From Seleniivibrio sp. (lineage in GTDB: Bacteria; Chrysiogenota; Deferribacteres; Deferribacterales; Geovibrionaceae), in contig NZ_JAJOIL010000022.1 of the NCBI RefSeq assembly GCF_021209385.1, forward strand, positions 58,264 to 122,263: a stretch of DNA of 64,000 bases, written 5' to 3'. The first letter of the stretch is position 1. Each line of letters starts with the position of its first letter. Of the stretch, positions 24,399 to 33,121 are shown piece by piece. The notes below the pieces were generated by a model. The model made no database searches. It saw only the letters and a program-made list of their open reading frames with translations, and had not been told where the DNA came from. The position numbers were made by a program, and so were the translations under genes.

Positions 24399-25862
24399 GT
24401 GTTCAGTAACTGGAATCCGGACAGAGGATCGGAGACTCCTCTTTATATGCAGTTGGCAAGCTATCTTCGTTCCGAAATCATCGACGGGAGAATACTCCCC
24501 GAAACAAAGCTTCCTTCGCTTTCTGTTATGCAGAACGTTTTTGCAGTCAGCAGGAACACCTGCATCAACGCTTTGGAACAGATAAGCAGTGAAGGACTCA
24601 TTGAGATCAGTCCAAAGAAAAAACCTGTTGTTATCTATACAACAAATAATCTGCCGTCCAGCTCGTCACCCGACTGGTTCCGGTATATCAAACACGGAAA
24701 ACATTTTCCCACGGACGAACACTACCACAGACTAAGCTATCTCAGAGGTCAGGCGGGGCTTATCAACACCTATGAAATGAGACTGGGCAAAGAGTTCCAT
24801 CCGGAAGTTCCGGTTAATGAGGCTCTGGCGAAGGTGTCAAAGAAGATATCCGGTCTGTATCACCACAGTTTTTTCGATGTCAAAGGTATCCCTATGGTGC
24901 GCGAACTGGTCTGTTCTGCTGTCAGGGAATACGGTATAGAGGCAGACCCGTCTCAGGTGCTTCTGACATCCGGTCCCATGAACGCAATGACCCTTATCTG
25001 CAAAGGGCTTTTGTCAATAGGTACAAACGTTTTTACCGTGTCCCCCAATTCACTTAAACCTATGAACTTTTTCAACACGTTCGGTCTGAATGTAATCAAT
25101 GTGAATCAGGACAGCGGCGGAATAAATATTGAGGATCTGAAATCAAAGACACATAAGGCGAGGGGCGGGATACTGCATGTCAACCCTGTTGCCTTCTGGC
25201 CTAACATGCTTACCATGTCCGACCAGAGAATAAAAGATGTGTTCTCGCTCTGTTCTGCAAAAAAGCTTCCTGTGATGGAAAACGATATGATGCGGGAATA
25301 CTGGCTTGTTAAAGAACCTCCCGTTCCTTTGAAGGCATATGACAAAAGCGGTGTTTGCATCTATATTTACTCTTTTACCCGTCCTCTGATCCCCGGTCTG
25401 CGCATGGCGGCTATCATCGCTCCTTCGCAGGTCATTAATCAGCTTGCTGATGTAAAGCTTCAGAGCGAATGGGGAACTGATACCATAAGTCAGCTTACGT
25501 TCGGTGAGCTCATTTCGGAAAATCTTTTCAAAAACTATATGGGCAGCATCAGACCGGCTCTTCTTGAACGGAGAGACGAGGTTGATCTCCTTATGCAGAG
25601 GTATCTCGGCGATATAGCAACATGGAAGAAAGAGGACTGCGGACTGAATTTCTGGATCAGATTCAACAGCGATATTGATACGAGCAGCCTTGCATGTGAA
25701 AAAGAGGGTATTCTGATATATTCCGGCGCTCTGGCGGGCAACAGCTACAGGAATTGTCTGTGGCTCTGCTACTCATGCATATCGATAACGGAAATGGAGA
25801 CTGTGCTTATGGTTATTTCCCGTCTGGCAAAATCCGCCATCTCAAAAATGAAAACCGACTGA
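24399..25862 (+). CDS. MocR/GntR-type regulator lacking the PLP lysine (module 1)
   Basis: A 487-aa protein: a GntR winged helix (residues 10-80, 'TPLYMQLASYLRSEIIDGRILPETKLPS' region) joined to an aminotransferase-like domain. In MocR proteins the PLP lysine sits in a T/S-F-S-K-x-x-x-P-G-L-R segment. Here that segment reads 'YSFTRPLIPGLR', with Arg in place of Lys. The pyridine-binding Asp region is also altered ('MENDMMREYW'). It thus should not form a normal PLP aldimine and may bind another ligand directly, perhaps the reductase substrate. The start is GTG 24399 after AGGAGG. Direct-repeat operators with 24-bp spacing nearby (22758, 22967, 25881, 17748) suit a dimeric MocR. Confidence 0.8.
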   Translation: MFSNWNPDRGSETPLYMQLASYLRSEIIDGRILPETKLPSLSVMQNVFAVSRNTCINALEQISSEGLIEISPKKKPVVIYTTNNLPSSSSPDWFRYIKHGKHFPTDEHYHRLSYLRGQAGLINTYEMRLGKEFHPEVPVNEALAKVSKKISGLYHHSFFDVKGIPMVRELVCSAVREYGIEADPSQVLLTSGPMNAMTLICKGLLSIGTNVFTVSPNSLKPMNFFNTFGLNVINVNQDSGGINIEDLKSKTHKARGGILHVNPVAFWPNMLTMSDQRIKDVFSLCSAKKLPVMENDMMREYWLVKEPPVPLKAYDKSGVCIYIYSFTRPLIPGLRMAAIIAPSQVINQLADVKLQSEWGTDTISQLTFGELISENLFKNYMGSIRPALLERRDEVDLLMQRYLGDIATWKKEDCGLNFWIRFNSDIDTSSLACEKEGILIYSGALAGNSYRNCLWLCYSCISITEMETVLMVISRLAKSAISKMKTD

Positions 25863-25880
25863 AAAGTGTACATTCTCTGT

Positions 25881-25917
25881 ATCTGTGACCATTAGCGACC
25901 CTGTTTCTGTAACTTGT
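25881..25917 (+). promoter_or_regulatory. Composite direct-repeat operator of the cytochrome gene
   Basis: ATCTGTGACCATT, 11 bp, then TTCTGTAACTTGT. CTG cores lie 24 bp apart (25883 and 25907), 56 bp before the cytochrome ATG. Confidence 0.7.
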
Positions 25918-25972
25918 TCAATTTTTGCATTTGCTATACCGTTTTAATATCAATAATTAATAAGAGGTTGGT

Positions 25973-26362
25973 ATGAAACGGAAATATTATATCTGTCTTT
26001 CGGTCTGCATGGTATTTGTTTTGTTTGCAGCTCTGACTGCTTTTGCAGCAGGGATCAACGAAAAAGCTCAGTATTGTCTTAACTGCCACGGTGATTACAA
26101 AGATCTGGCGGCAAAGGAACCCTTCTACGATAAATTCAACGGAAAGGATTCAAAAAGAGGTATCACAAAGGTCAATCCGCACAGGTACTGGCCCCATGAG
26201 AACGTTAGTGACTCAGGTATTCCGGACTGCACCAAATGCCACACTCCGCACAAAGAGGATATCCAGTCTGCGGCTGAAGTTGTCCGCCCGAACCTTGAAG
26301 CCTGCTATACATGCCATCATATGAAATTGTTCGACAAATGCGATACATGTCACGCTGAATAG
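25973..26362 (+). CDS. Periplasmic tetrahaem cytochrome c
   Basis: A 129-aa protein with a Sec signal ('LSVCMVFVLFAALTAFA') and four haem motifs: CLNCH, CTKCH, CYTCH and CDTCH. Extra His residues ('NPHRYWPHENV', 'TPHKED') are available as sixth ligands. It differs from the two shorter cytochromes at 10137 and 32442. By location and shared operator it is the likely electron donor of the Tat flavoprotein module. Confidence 0.85.
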   Translation: MKRKYYICLSVCMVFVLFAALTAFAAGINEKAQYCLNCHGDYKDLAAKEPFYDKFNGKDSKRGITKVNPHRYWPHENVSDSGIPDCTKCHTPHKEDIQSAAEVVRPNLEACYTCHHMKLFDKCDTCHAE

Positions 26363-26384
26363 ATCTGATCTGAAATGTTACAGA

Positions 26385-26416
26385 GCCGCTGCACTGAGAA
26401 GTGCGGCGGTTTTTTC
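26385..26416 (+). terminator. Terminator of the cytochrome gene
   Basis: The imperfect stem GCCGCTGCACT / AAGTGCGGCGG is followed by TTTTTT. Confidence 0.75.
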
Positions 26417-26481
26417 TGCTGAAACAGAAATACGGATATCGGATGCCACGCTGAATGGTTTAATGATTTTGTTCTCTTTAT

Positions 26482-26514
26482 ATCTGGTAATCTTCGGACT
26501 ATTTTTCTGGTTAT
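26482..26514 (+). promoter_or_regulatory. Direct-repeat operator of module 2 before the porin
   Basis: ATCTGGTAAT and TCTGGTTAT have CTG cores 23 bp apart (26484 and 26507), about 60 bp before the porin start. The same design occurs at 27880 and 30703. Confidence 0.65.
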
Positions 26515-26571
26515 TGTAAGCCTCTCTTAAAAAACAATAAAATTCAAACAATATTTTTAAGGAGGTTTTAC

Positions 26572-27828
26572 ATGAGTTCTAAACATTTATCCGGCATGTC
26601 CGGCAGAACAAAGCTGCTGATCGCTGCCGTATGTACCATGTTTTCATTTCAGGCGTTTGCCGCGGACAACATTGCAGACATGTTTCAGGAAACGTCAGTC
26701 GAAGGAAAGTTACTTTATCGTTTTAATGACTTGAAAATGGAAAACTCCACCGATGCTTCAGACAGCGGCATAGGCGGTATTCTGGCTGCAAAAACAGGAA
26801 GCCTTCACGGTGTGAGCCTTGGGGTGACATTCGGCACTGCAAACAATGCTTACAGTGACAAAGACGATTTCTCTTATGGAGTGCTTGGTGACGGCCACCA
26901 GAGCTTTGACTCCATGAAGGAATACTATGTTCAGGGTGAATTGTTTGACACCACCGTAAAATACGGCGCACAACAGATCAGCACCCCCTGGGTAAATGAT
27001 GATATTTATCCTTTCATGCTGCCAATCACATATCGCGGTGCATCACTTGTCAACAAAAGCATCAGCAACACAGAGATTCACGCATACTACATAACAGGTA
27101 TTTCAATGTGGAACGAAAGCGGTTTTAAAGATATCATGGAAACCGCAAATCCTACTGCGGATTCAGAGCCTCTTCTTATCGGCGGTATCAAATACAACCT
27201 GCCTTCCGAAAACCTCAAATTCAGTGCTGAGGGCTGGACATATCACATGGAAAATTTCATTAACAACAACTATGTGAGAACAACAATCGGCACAAAACTC
27301 GGCGAATGGAACGTATACGTTACTCCTTCATATCTGAAACAAAGCTCCACAGGTGATGAAGTCGGCGGCGATTTTGATACTTATCAATATGGCGGTGTGG
27401 CAGGTGTTGACGCTTACGGTTTCAATGCCAGTCTGTACTATGCTAAAACCGGCGACGACAAGATTTTCAGAGGTTGGGGACACAGCGCGGCTGTGCCTGC
27501 TCAGTTCCTTGTTTCAGAAAGAGCCGAAGAAAAAGCTATGATGGCTTATGCAGGTTATGAATTTTCAAAACTTGGTATGCCAGGAGTTTATGCGGCGGTT
27601 ACATACGCTACATTTGATACTCCTGATTCAGGTGTGAATAAAGCATCCGACGCTTCAGAAGTTGACTGGAACTTAATGTATGATTTCAACGATGCTGTAC
27701 TGAAAGGCGCGCTGAACGGTCTTCATCTTGAAGTAAGATATGCTCAGATCGACTATGAAGACGATCCTGACATGACAGAACTTCATGTGATTGCTTCATA
27801 CTCATTTGCATTCGGCGGAAAAAAATAA
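26572..27828 (+). CDS. Outer-membrane porin of reductase module 2
   Basis: A 418-aa protein with a signal peptide ending 'CTMFSFQAFA' and a mature start 'DNIADMFQETSVEGKLLYRF'. It ends 'ASYSFAFGGKK'. It is a paralogue of the porin at 23065 over its full length. AAGGAGG precedes the ATG. It is preceded by a 23-bp-spaced operator of module 2 and followed by the MFS gene under a similar site. It probably admits the substrate of the flavoprotein at 30787. Confidence 0.8.
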   Translation: MSSKHLSGMSGRTKLLIAAVCTMFSFQAFAADNIADMFQETSVEGKLLYRFNDLKMENSTDASDSGIGGILAAKTGSLHGVSLGVTFGTANNAYSDKDDFSYGVLGDGHQSFDSMKEYYVQGELFDTTVKYGAQQISTPWVNDDIYPFMLPITYRGASLVNKSISNTEIHAYYITGISMWNESGFKDIMETANPTADSEPLLIGGIKYNLPSENLKFSAEGWTYHMENFINNNYVRTTIGTKLGEWNVYVTPSYLKQSSTGDEVGGDFDTYQYGGVAGVDAYGFNASLYYAKTGDDKIFRGWGHSAAVPAQFLVSERAEEKAMMAYAGYEFSKLGMPGVYAAVTYATFDTPDSGVNKASDASEVDWNLMYDFNDAVLKGALNGLHLEVRYAQIDYEDDPDMTELHVIASYSFAFGGKK

Positions 27829-27879
27829 GCTGAATATCTGATAACAGGGGCGGCGTGTTCATGCCGTCCCTGCTTATTA

Positions 27880-27912
27880 ATCTGGTAAGTCACATTTCTT
27901 TGTTCTGGTTAT
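27880..27912 (+). promoter_or_regulatory. Direct-repeat operator of module 2 before the MFS gene
   Basis: ATCTGGTAAG and TCTGGTTAT have CTG cores 23 bp apart (27882 and 27905). Confidence 0.65.
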
Positions 27913-27973
27913 ATTAAATGAATTAAGTCTCCGCTAGAATCATCAAAATCCATTATAAAGCGTGGTTATTATT

Positions 27974-29179
27974 ATGAGCAGTTTAGCGGAGGACCGTAAT
28001 AACGGTGTATCCATTTTTCGGATGCTGTTCACGATTAATTTCCTGATCAGTTTCGGCTTTTGCATGAGCGACAGTTTTTTTCCCGCATATTTTCAGAACC
28101 TGGGTGCGAATGCTGCTCTTATAGGTTTTTCGGCATCGTCATATCAGATATCCAAAATTGTTCTCGGACCTTTTGTGGGTCGTTTGGAGCAGAGATTCGG
28201 CAGCGGACGGCTTATCGTTGTCAGTCTTCTTATTTATGTTGTGGTTTCAATATCTTATCTTGTTTTAAACAGTCTTTATATCCTTGTCCTTCTGAGGTTT
28301 CTTCAGGGTGCTGCATGTTCGTCGTTAAAACCTATAATGTACAGCATGATCAACGGAAGCATGTCCGAAGGGAAAAAAGGTGAGGTTTTCGGCGCTTTTG
28401 ATATCTCTTTCTATGCATCCATTGCTGCCGGACCATTCGTTGGAGGCTGGATAATACACAGCTACGGATTCGAGGCACTTTTTGCCGTACTGCTCTTTAT
28501 CTGTCTGCTGGCTGCCTTGATCAGCTTCAGCCTGAACAGAATATGTCTCCTCAGACAGAAACAGGATGAACATGTGTGTCATGTGTCCAGACCAAGCAGA
28601 ACGGAGTATTCGCTTTATCTGTTCATAGTCGGAAAATCCTTTCTGATTGCCTGTTATACGGTCTACTTTCCTTTGTTTCTTTTAAATGAATGTCATTTCA
28701 CAACTCTTGAGACAGGTTTTACAATATCTTTTTCCACGGGCGTTATGGCTTTGTTCCTGCGCCCGATGGGAAAACTTTCGGACAGGGTATCAAAACCGCT
28801 TCTGGTCGTGGCGGGAGGCATACTGTCTTCAATTGCTTTTTTTCATATTCAGGATATTTTTACGTTTAAGCAGGCGATGGTGTTTTCGGCTCTTTTCGGG
28901 TTATGCGGGGCGATTTCTCAACCTGCGAGTGTTTCATTGCTGTTCAGCTGTTCTTCTGATAAGAGTGTATCATCATCTGTCATGGGACGGTTCGGCAGTA
29001 TTCTTAATATCGGTTTTGTATGCGGGACGCTCTTTGCGTCTCTGATGATAGAGTTGTTTTCAGTCAGAGCTGCCTTTATCAGTGCAGGTATCATCAATCT
29101 TTTCATGATAACTCTTTATGTCTTTTCAACCGGCAGCCTGAGTTGGTTCGGACATTCCGATATGATATCCGATCGTTGA
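27974..29179 (+). CDS. MFS transporter of reductase module 2
   Basis: About 401 aa with 12 hydrophobic segments. It is closely related to the MFS at 13045, sharing 'FDISFYAS', 'GPFVGG' and the 'AISQPAS' region near the end. ATG 27974 is preferred to GTG 27962; the binding site is weak. It is controlled by a module 2 operator and lies directly before the second MocR gene. Confidence 0.8.
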   Translation: MSSLAEDRNNGVSIFRMLFTINFLISFGFCMSDSFFPAYFQNLGANAALIGFSASSYQISKIVLGPFVGRLEQRFGSGRLIVVSLLIYVVVSISYLVLNSLYILVLLRFLQGAACSSLKPIMYSMINGSMSEGKKGEVFGAFDISFYASIAAGPFVGGWIIHSYGFEALFAVLLFICLLAALISFSLNRICLLRQKQDEHVCHVSRPSRTEYSLYLFIVGKSFLIACYTVYFPLFLLNECHFTTLETGFTISFSTGVMALFLRPMGKLSDRVSKPLLVVAGGILSSIAFFHIQDIFTFKQAMVFSALFGLCGAISQPASVSLLFSCSSDKSVSSSVMGRFGSILNIGFVCGTLFASLMIELFSVRAAFISAGIINLFMITLYVFSTGSLSWFGHSDMISDR

Positions 29180-29261
29180 TTTCTGCGTGTAAAGTTTCTG
29201 AAATTTGGTATTGTATGTTCACCGGATTTGATCAAAATAATGCCCATATACAAGGTGCAGC

Positions 29262-30689
29262 ATGTTTAGTAACTGGAAACCGGAAAATGATTCACAGAAA
29301 CCTATTTATGAACAGCTTGCAGACTATTTTAAAGCCCTCATAAAAGACGGATCCATTGTTGACGGTTATAAGCTGCCGTCTCAGAGAGATCTTTGCAACA
29401 TATTGGATGTGAGCCGCCCGACAATATCAAAGGTCTTTGAGCTTTTGGATTATGAACATCTCATTAGGATAGAGGCGAAAAAGAGGGCGGTTATTAATAT
29501 CAGAAAGGATACGGAGGAGTATAATCCGATTAATTGGACTCAATACTCAGAATCGTCGTTTCATATTGATAATTCGTTGTTATATAAAGATTATAATATT
29601 ATAAGAAGTGAAAAGAACCTCATAAATCTGTTTGAGTGTTATTTCGGACACGACCTTCATCCATACGAACCTCTTCAGGAGGCATTCAGTTATCTCAGCA
29701 AGGATCTGGCAGCTATTGATCACCGTACCTGTTTCGACGTGCGCGGTATTTTGTCTCTGCGCCGGGCGATATGCGACCATCTGCGCGGTGACGGGATAGA
29801 TGTTACCCCTTCTCAGGTTCTGATATGCAACAGTCTTGAGAATGCCTATATGACTATCTTTGAGGCGACGCTGAATCTTTCTTCGGCATGCTACATTGAG
29901 GAAGAATCAATATTTCATGCGGATAACTATCTGCGGTTCATAAAAATTCCGCTTGATAACGAAGGAATGATTCCCATGGAGCTTCGGAAACGCATCAAAG
30001 GTAAGAAATCAGGGATGCTTTTCATAGATTCAGATTATGCTATGCCAACCGGTATTATTCATTCTAAAGAGCGCCGTAAGGAGCTTTTGAAGATATCATA
30101 CGAGCATCAGCTTCCTATAGTTGAGTGTCCGGCTGTCCGCGACTGCTGGCATACACATCCGCCGTACCCTTCTCTGAAGGCTATGGACAGATACGAAAAC
30201 GTGATATACATATTCTCGCTTGCAAGACCCTTCATGAACCCTTTGCTGACAGCTATTATAGCTCCGGAAGCAGTTATGCCTTCTCTGATCAGCGTTAAGC
30301 TTGTCCATGACGAATACACTGATATTATGTCTCAGCTTCTGCTGGAAAATCTTCTTTCAAAAGGGATATATTCCGGCTATATGAATGGCATCAGACCGCA
30401 GATTATCAATAAATGCAGTGAGACCGATGCAATTGTCAGAAAACATTTTGATGGGATAGGCACATGGCAAAAGCCGGACAGCGGCGTCAGCTTCAGGGTT
30501 AATTTTGATTTCGATATCAGCAGGGTATTCAAGGAGATATTGTCTGACGGTATTCTGGTTTATCCACCGGAAGTTTTCGGCAGCAGCAGAAATTTTCTAT
30601 GGTTCAACTATGTCGGGCTGGATATGGATTTACTGGACGAAACGCTCGGCAGAGTCGCATCACACATCAAAAAATACGCACCGAGATAG
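29262..30689 (+). CDS. MocR/GntR-type regulator lacking the PLP lysine (module 2)
   Basis: A 475-aa paralogue of the protein at 24399, with the same opening 'MFSNW'. A GntR winged helix ('KLPSQRDLCNILDVSRPTISKVFELLDYEHLI') is followed by an aminotransferase-like domain. The PLP-lysine segment reads 'IFSLARPFMNPLLTA', again Arg for Lys. The usual D-D-Y that contacts the PLP ring reads 'VECPAVRDCW'. Both changes argue against PLP catalysis or Schiff-base sensing. AAGGTG precedes the ATG. The three TCTGG repeats with 23-bp spacing at 26482, 27880 and 30703 are its most likely targets. Confidence 0.8.
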   Translation: MFSNWKPENDSQKPIYEQLADYFKALIKDGSIVDGYKLPSQRDLCNILDVSRPTISKVFELLDYEHLIRIEAKKRAVINIRKDTEEYNPINWTQYSESSFHIDNSLLYKDYNIIRSEKNLINLFECYFGHDLHPYEPLQEAFSYLSKDLAAIDHRTCFDVRGILSLRRAICDHLRGDGIDVTPSQVLICNSLENAYMTIFEATLNLSSACYIEEESIFHADNYLRFIKIPLDNEGMIPMELRKRIKGKKSGMLFIDSDYAMPTGIIHSKERRKELLKISYEHQLPIVECPAVRDCWHTHPPYPSLKAMDRYENVIYIFSLARPFMNPLLTAIIAPEAVMPSLISVKLVHDEYTDIMSQLLLENLLSKGIYSGYMNGIRPQIINKCSETDAIVRKHFDGIGTWQKPDSGVSFRVNFDFDISRVFKEILSDGILVYPPEVFGSSRNFLWFNYVGLDMDLLDETLGRVASHIKKYAPR

Positions 30690-30702
30690 AGCTTACCAAA
30701 AA

Positions 30703-30735
30703 ATCTGGTAAGGTAATTATTCATTATCTGAGCAT
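30703..30735 (+). promoter_or_regulatory. Direct-repeat operator of module 2 before the flavoprotein
   Basis: ATCTGGTAAG and TCTGAGCAT have CTG cores 23 bp apart (30705 and 30728). The second half is degenerate. Confidence 0.55.
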
Positions 30736-30786
30736 TGTTTGAAAACCTCCTTTCATTATGATTAGTGAAAATTTTAGGAGGTCTCA

Positions 30787-32376
30787 ATGGGCAATTTAAT
30801 TAAAAAACTGATGATCTCAGTTTTCGTTTTTATTTTAGTTGTTCCGATAGCGCTGGCAGAAGTTATGAATGCCGACGTGGTTATCATCGGAGCGGGAACT
30901 TCCGGTACATCCGCGGCTCTTTCGGCTCTTGAAAACGGTGCAAAAACCATACTTATTGAAAAAGGTGCTTTTCCTGCCGGAGCAGGAACATTTTCAGGCG
31001 GTATGTTTGCCGCTGACAGCTCACAGCAAAAGAAACTTGGCAAGACTGTAGACAAAAAGAAGCTCATCGACAGATACATGGAGCAGAGCAACTATCACGC
31101 CAACGCAAGACTTGTAGCCAATATTGTAAACAATGCCGGTCGTGCGGTTGACTTTGTCAACAGCAACGGCGCTCAAATGAAGCTTGTAGATCCCGGTACA
31201 GGCGGTCAATACTGGCACAAAGGTACAGAGGCTGTTCTTCATGGATATCAGAACGGCGGCGGTTCAAAAAACATCGGTCGTCTTCAGGACACTTTCAAGA
31301 AAAAAGGCGGTACTCTTCTTTTTGAAACCAAAGCAACAAGCCTTATCAAAAATGCTGACGGAAGCATTGCAGGTGTAGTTGCTGAAGATGCAGACGGAAA
31401 CGAACTTCGTCTGATGGCTTCCAAAGCTGTCATCGTTGCAACAGGCGGTATGGGCGCCAATGCAGAAATGCTTAAAGAATTCTTTAATTATCCCGACCTG
31501 CCTCTTTCACCTGTTAATAATGCACAGGGTGAAGGTCTCGCAATGGCATGGGCTGCCGGAGCGAAAAAAGGCAACGTGATCATGCAGAATTTTGCTACCA
31601 ACCCTAATAACAAAATAGACACACCCCTTGGTATGTCTGATGAAACATGGACACTTTGCGATCTGCCTTTCCTCAGAGTCAATATCCTTGGAAAAAGATT
31701 CATCAGAGAGGACAGAGCATCTGACTATGCAATGATCGGTAACGCTATATTTGATCAGCCCCAGCACGTTGCCTGGCAGATTTTTGATCAGACATCAGTA
31801 GACAAGATCAAAAAAAGCGGTTTCTCTGCAATCATTAATCAATACGGTGAGTGGAAAAATTCCAAACAGGAATTCTACGAATTCAACGAAAGAATATCTG
31901 TGAGCGAACGCGCTAAAAAATGGGCGACTCCCACAGATCTTACAAAATTCATTGAGGACGGAATTGTAGGCGGCTCTATGGTTAAAGCCGATACAATAGA
32001 AGAACTTGCAGCTAAAATGAATATTGATCCCGCTGTTCTTAAGGCTGAAGTGACCAGATACAACAAATTTGCCAAAGCAGGCAAAGACGAGGATTTCTAT
32101 AATGACCCCCGTTTTATGTATCCTGTAGTGAAAGGTCCCTTCTATGCATTCAGCAATATCAGCAGATCCATCGGTGCACTTGGCGGTATCGTTGTTAATG
32201 AGAACCTTCAGGTACTCGGCAACGACAACAAAGTTATCAAAGGTCTTTATGCCGTCGGTAATGATGCAACAGGTATGTACGGAAACGGTTATGTTGATAT
32301 TGAGGGCGGTACTCTTGGATTTGGCTTCACATCCGGTATGCTCGCAGGCGAGAACGCTGCAAAAGGTCTGAAATAA
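30787..32376 (+). CDS. Periplasmic FAD-binding-2 reductase of module 2, unknown substrate
   Basis: A 529-aa protein with a Sec signal ('MISVFVFILVVPIALA') and the FAD fold 'ADVVIIGAGTSGTSAALSAL'. The catalytic block reads 'FIREDRASDYAMIGNAIF' and the C-terminal block 'GMYGNGYVDIEGGTLGFGF'. Neither has the Arg pair of fumarate reductase in the expected position. It resembles the flavoprotein at 11395 more than that at 17841. AGGAGG precedes the ATG. The tetrahaem cytochrome 65 bp downstream is its likely electron donor. Confidence 0.85.
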   Translation: MGNLIKKLMISVFVFILVVPIALAEVMNADVVIIGAGTSGTSAALSALENGAKTILIEKGAFPAGAGTFSGGMFAADSSQQKKLGKTVDKKKLIDRYMEQSNYHANARLVANIVNNAGRAVDFVNSNGAQMKLVDPGTGGQYWHKGTEAVLHGYQNGGGSKNIGRLQDTFKKKGGTLLFETKATSLIKNADGSIAGVVAEDADGNELRLMASKAVIVATGGMGANAEMLKEFFNYPDLPLSPVNNAQGEGLAMAWAAGAKKGNVIMQNFATNPNNKIDTPLGMSDETWTLCDLPFLRVNILGKRFIREDRASDYAMIGNAIFDQPQHVAWQIFDQTSVDKIKKSGFSAIINQYGEWKNSKQEFYEFNERISVSERAKKWATPTDLTKFIEDGIVGGSMVKADTIEELAAKMNIDPAVLKAEVTRYNKFAKAGKDEDFYNDPRFMYPVVKGPFYAFSNISRSIGALGGIVVNENLQVLGNDNKVIKGLYAVGNDATGMYGNGYVDIEGGTLGFGFTSGMLAGENAAKGLK

Positions 32377-32441
32377 CAGATAAGATATTGTGCGCCGTAT
32401 AAAAATCGTGCGGCGCACTTTGTTTCAATTCCGAGGACATA

Positions 32442-32798
32442 ATGAAAACAATAATTTCAATTGCGATACTGTTTTGCCTCTGCTTCGCTCTTTCTGCGCT
32501 GGCGGATGGAAGCGGACTTGCTGACAAACATAAAGAGAACGGTATGAAATGCGCGGATTGCCACCTGGAGGATACTCCTACTAAAAAGGCATCTGCTAAA
32601 CAATGCATTGCCTGCCACGGCGATATGAAAGACAGTAAAGAACTGTCTTTTAAAGATCAGGGCGGAAAAGAGTATAAACTCAGCCCCCACAATTCACACG
32701 CCGGACAGATCAGATGTACCCTGTGCCATTCCGGTCATAATCCTTCAAAATTGTACTGTAATACTTGTCACCATACTTTCCAGATATCTGTTCCCTGA
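32442..32798 (+). CDS. Small periplasmic tetrahaem cytochrome c of module 2
   Basis: A 118-aa protein with signal peptide 'ISIAILFCLCFALSALA' and haem motifs CADCH, CIACH, CTLCH and CNTCH. It is a clear paralogue of the cytochrome at 10137 ('SPHNSHAG', 'CHHTFQ'), supporting a common origin of the two cassettes. It is co-transcribed with the flavoprotein upstream. Confidence 0.88.
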   Translation: MKTIISIAILFCLCFALSALADGSGLADKHKENGMKCADCHLEDTPTKKASAKQCIACHGDMKDSKELSFKDQGGKEYKLSPHNSHAGQIRCTLCHSGHNPSKLYCNTCHHTFQISVP

Positions 32799-32833
32799 TA
32801 AAAAAAGATTCTTTATCAACATCCTCCTTTGTT

Positions 32834-32860
32834 ACTGTCCGGTTTTCAAAACCGGACAGT
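32834..32860. repeat. Perfect 27-bp palindrome after the cytochrome gene
   Basis: 13-bp arms (ACTGTCCGGTTTT and its complement) around a single C. There is no long U-run, so this is a terminator-like hairpin or an operator. Confidence 0.6.
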
Positions 32861-32930
32861 GTCCTATGTATTTGACAGTGACGTCATCGCCAGTTTTCGT
32901 CTTCCAGTATTTTGTGGATGCGCCATTACG

Positions 32931-33074
32931 AATATCAACGACAATGCACAGGTGATATCTTCCGGGCTGGATCAGAGTTCGGCAGCACTCACGGAAGTGA
33001 CCAGAACCGTGAACTATCTTCAGCAGCAGGCGGATGAACTTAAAATGCTTGTGGATAGATTTGTTACTCAATAG
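32931..33074 (+). pseudogene. Remnant of a methyl-accepting chemotaxis protein (C-terminal tail)
   Basis: The last 48 codons of the 81-aa track ORF ('NINDNAQVISSGLDQSSAAL', 'ELKMLVDRF') match the conserved tail of chemoreceptors. Upstream the frame holds no receptor sequence and no fitting start. The rest of the gene appears deleted, leaving a fragment between the cytochrome and the two-component system. Confidence 0.65.
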
Positions 33075-33121
33075 TTTTCAATACAGGCTGGGACATGGTG
33101 AAATGAACATCATGTCTCAGT

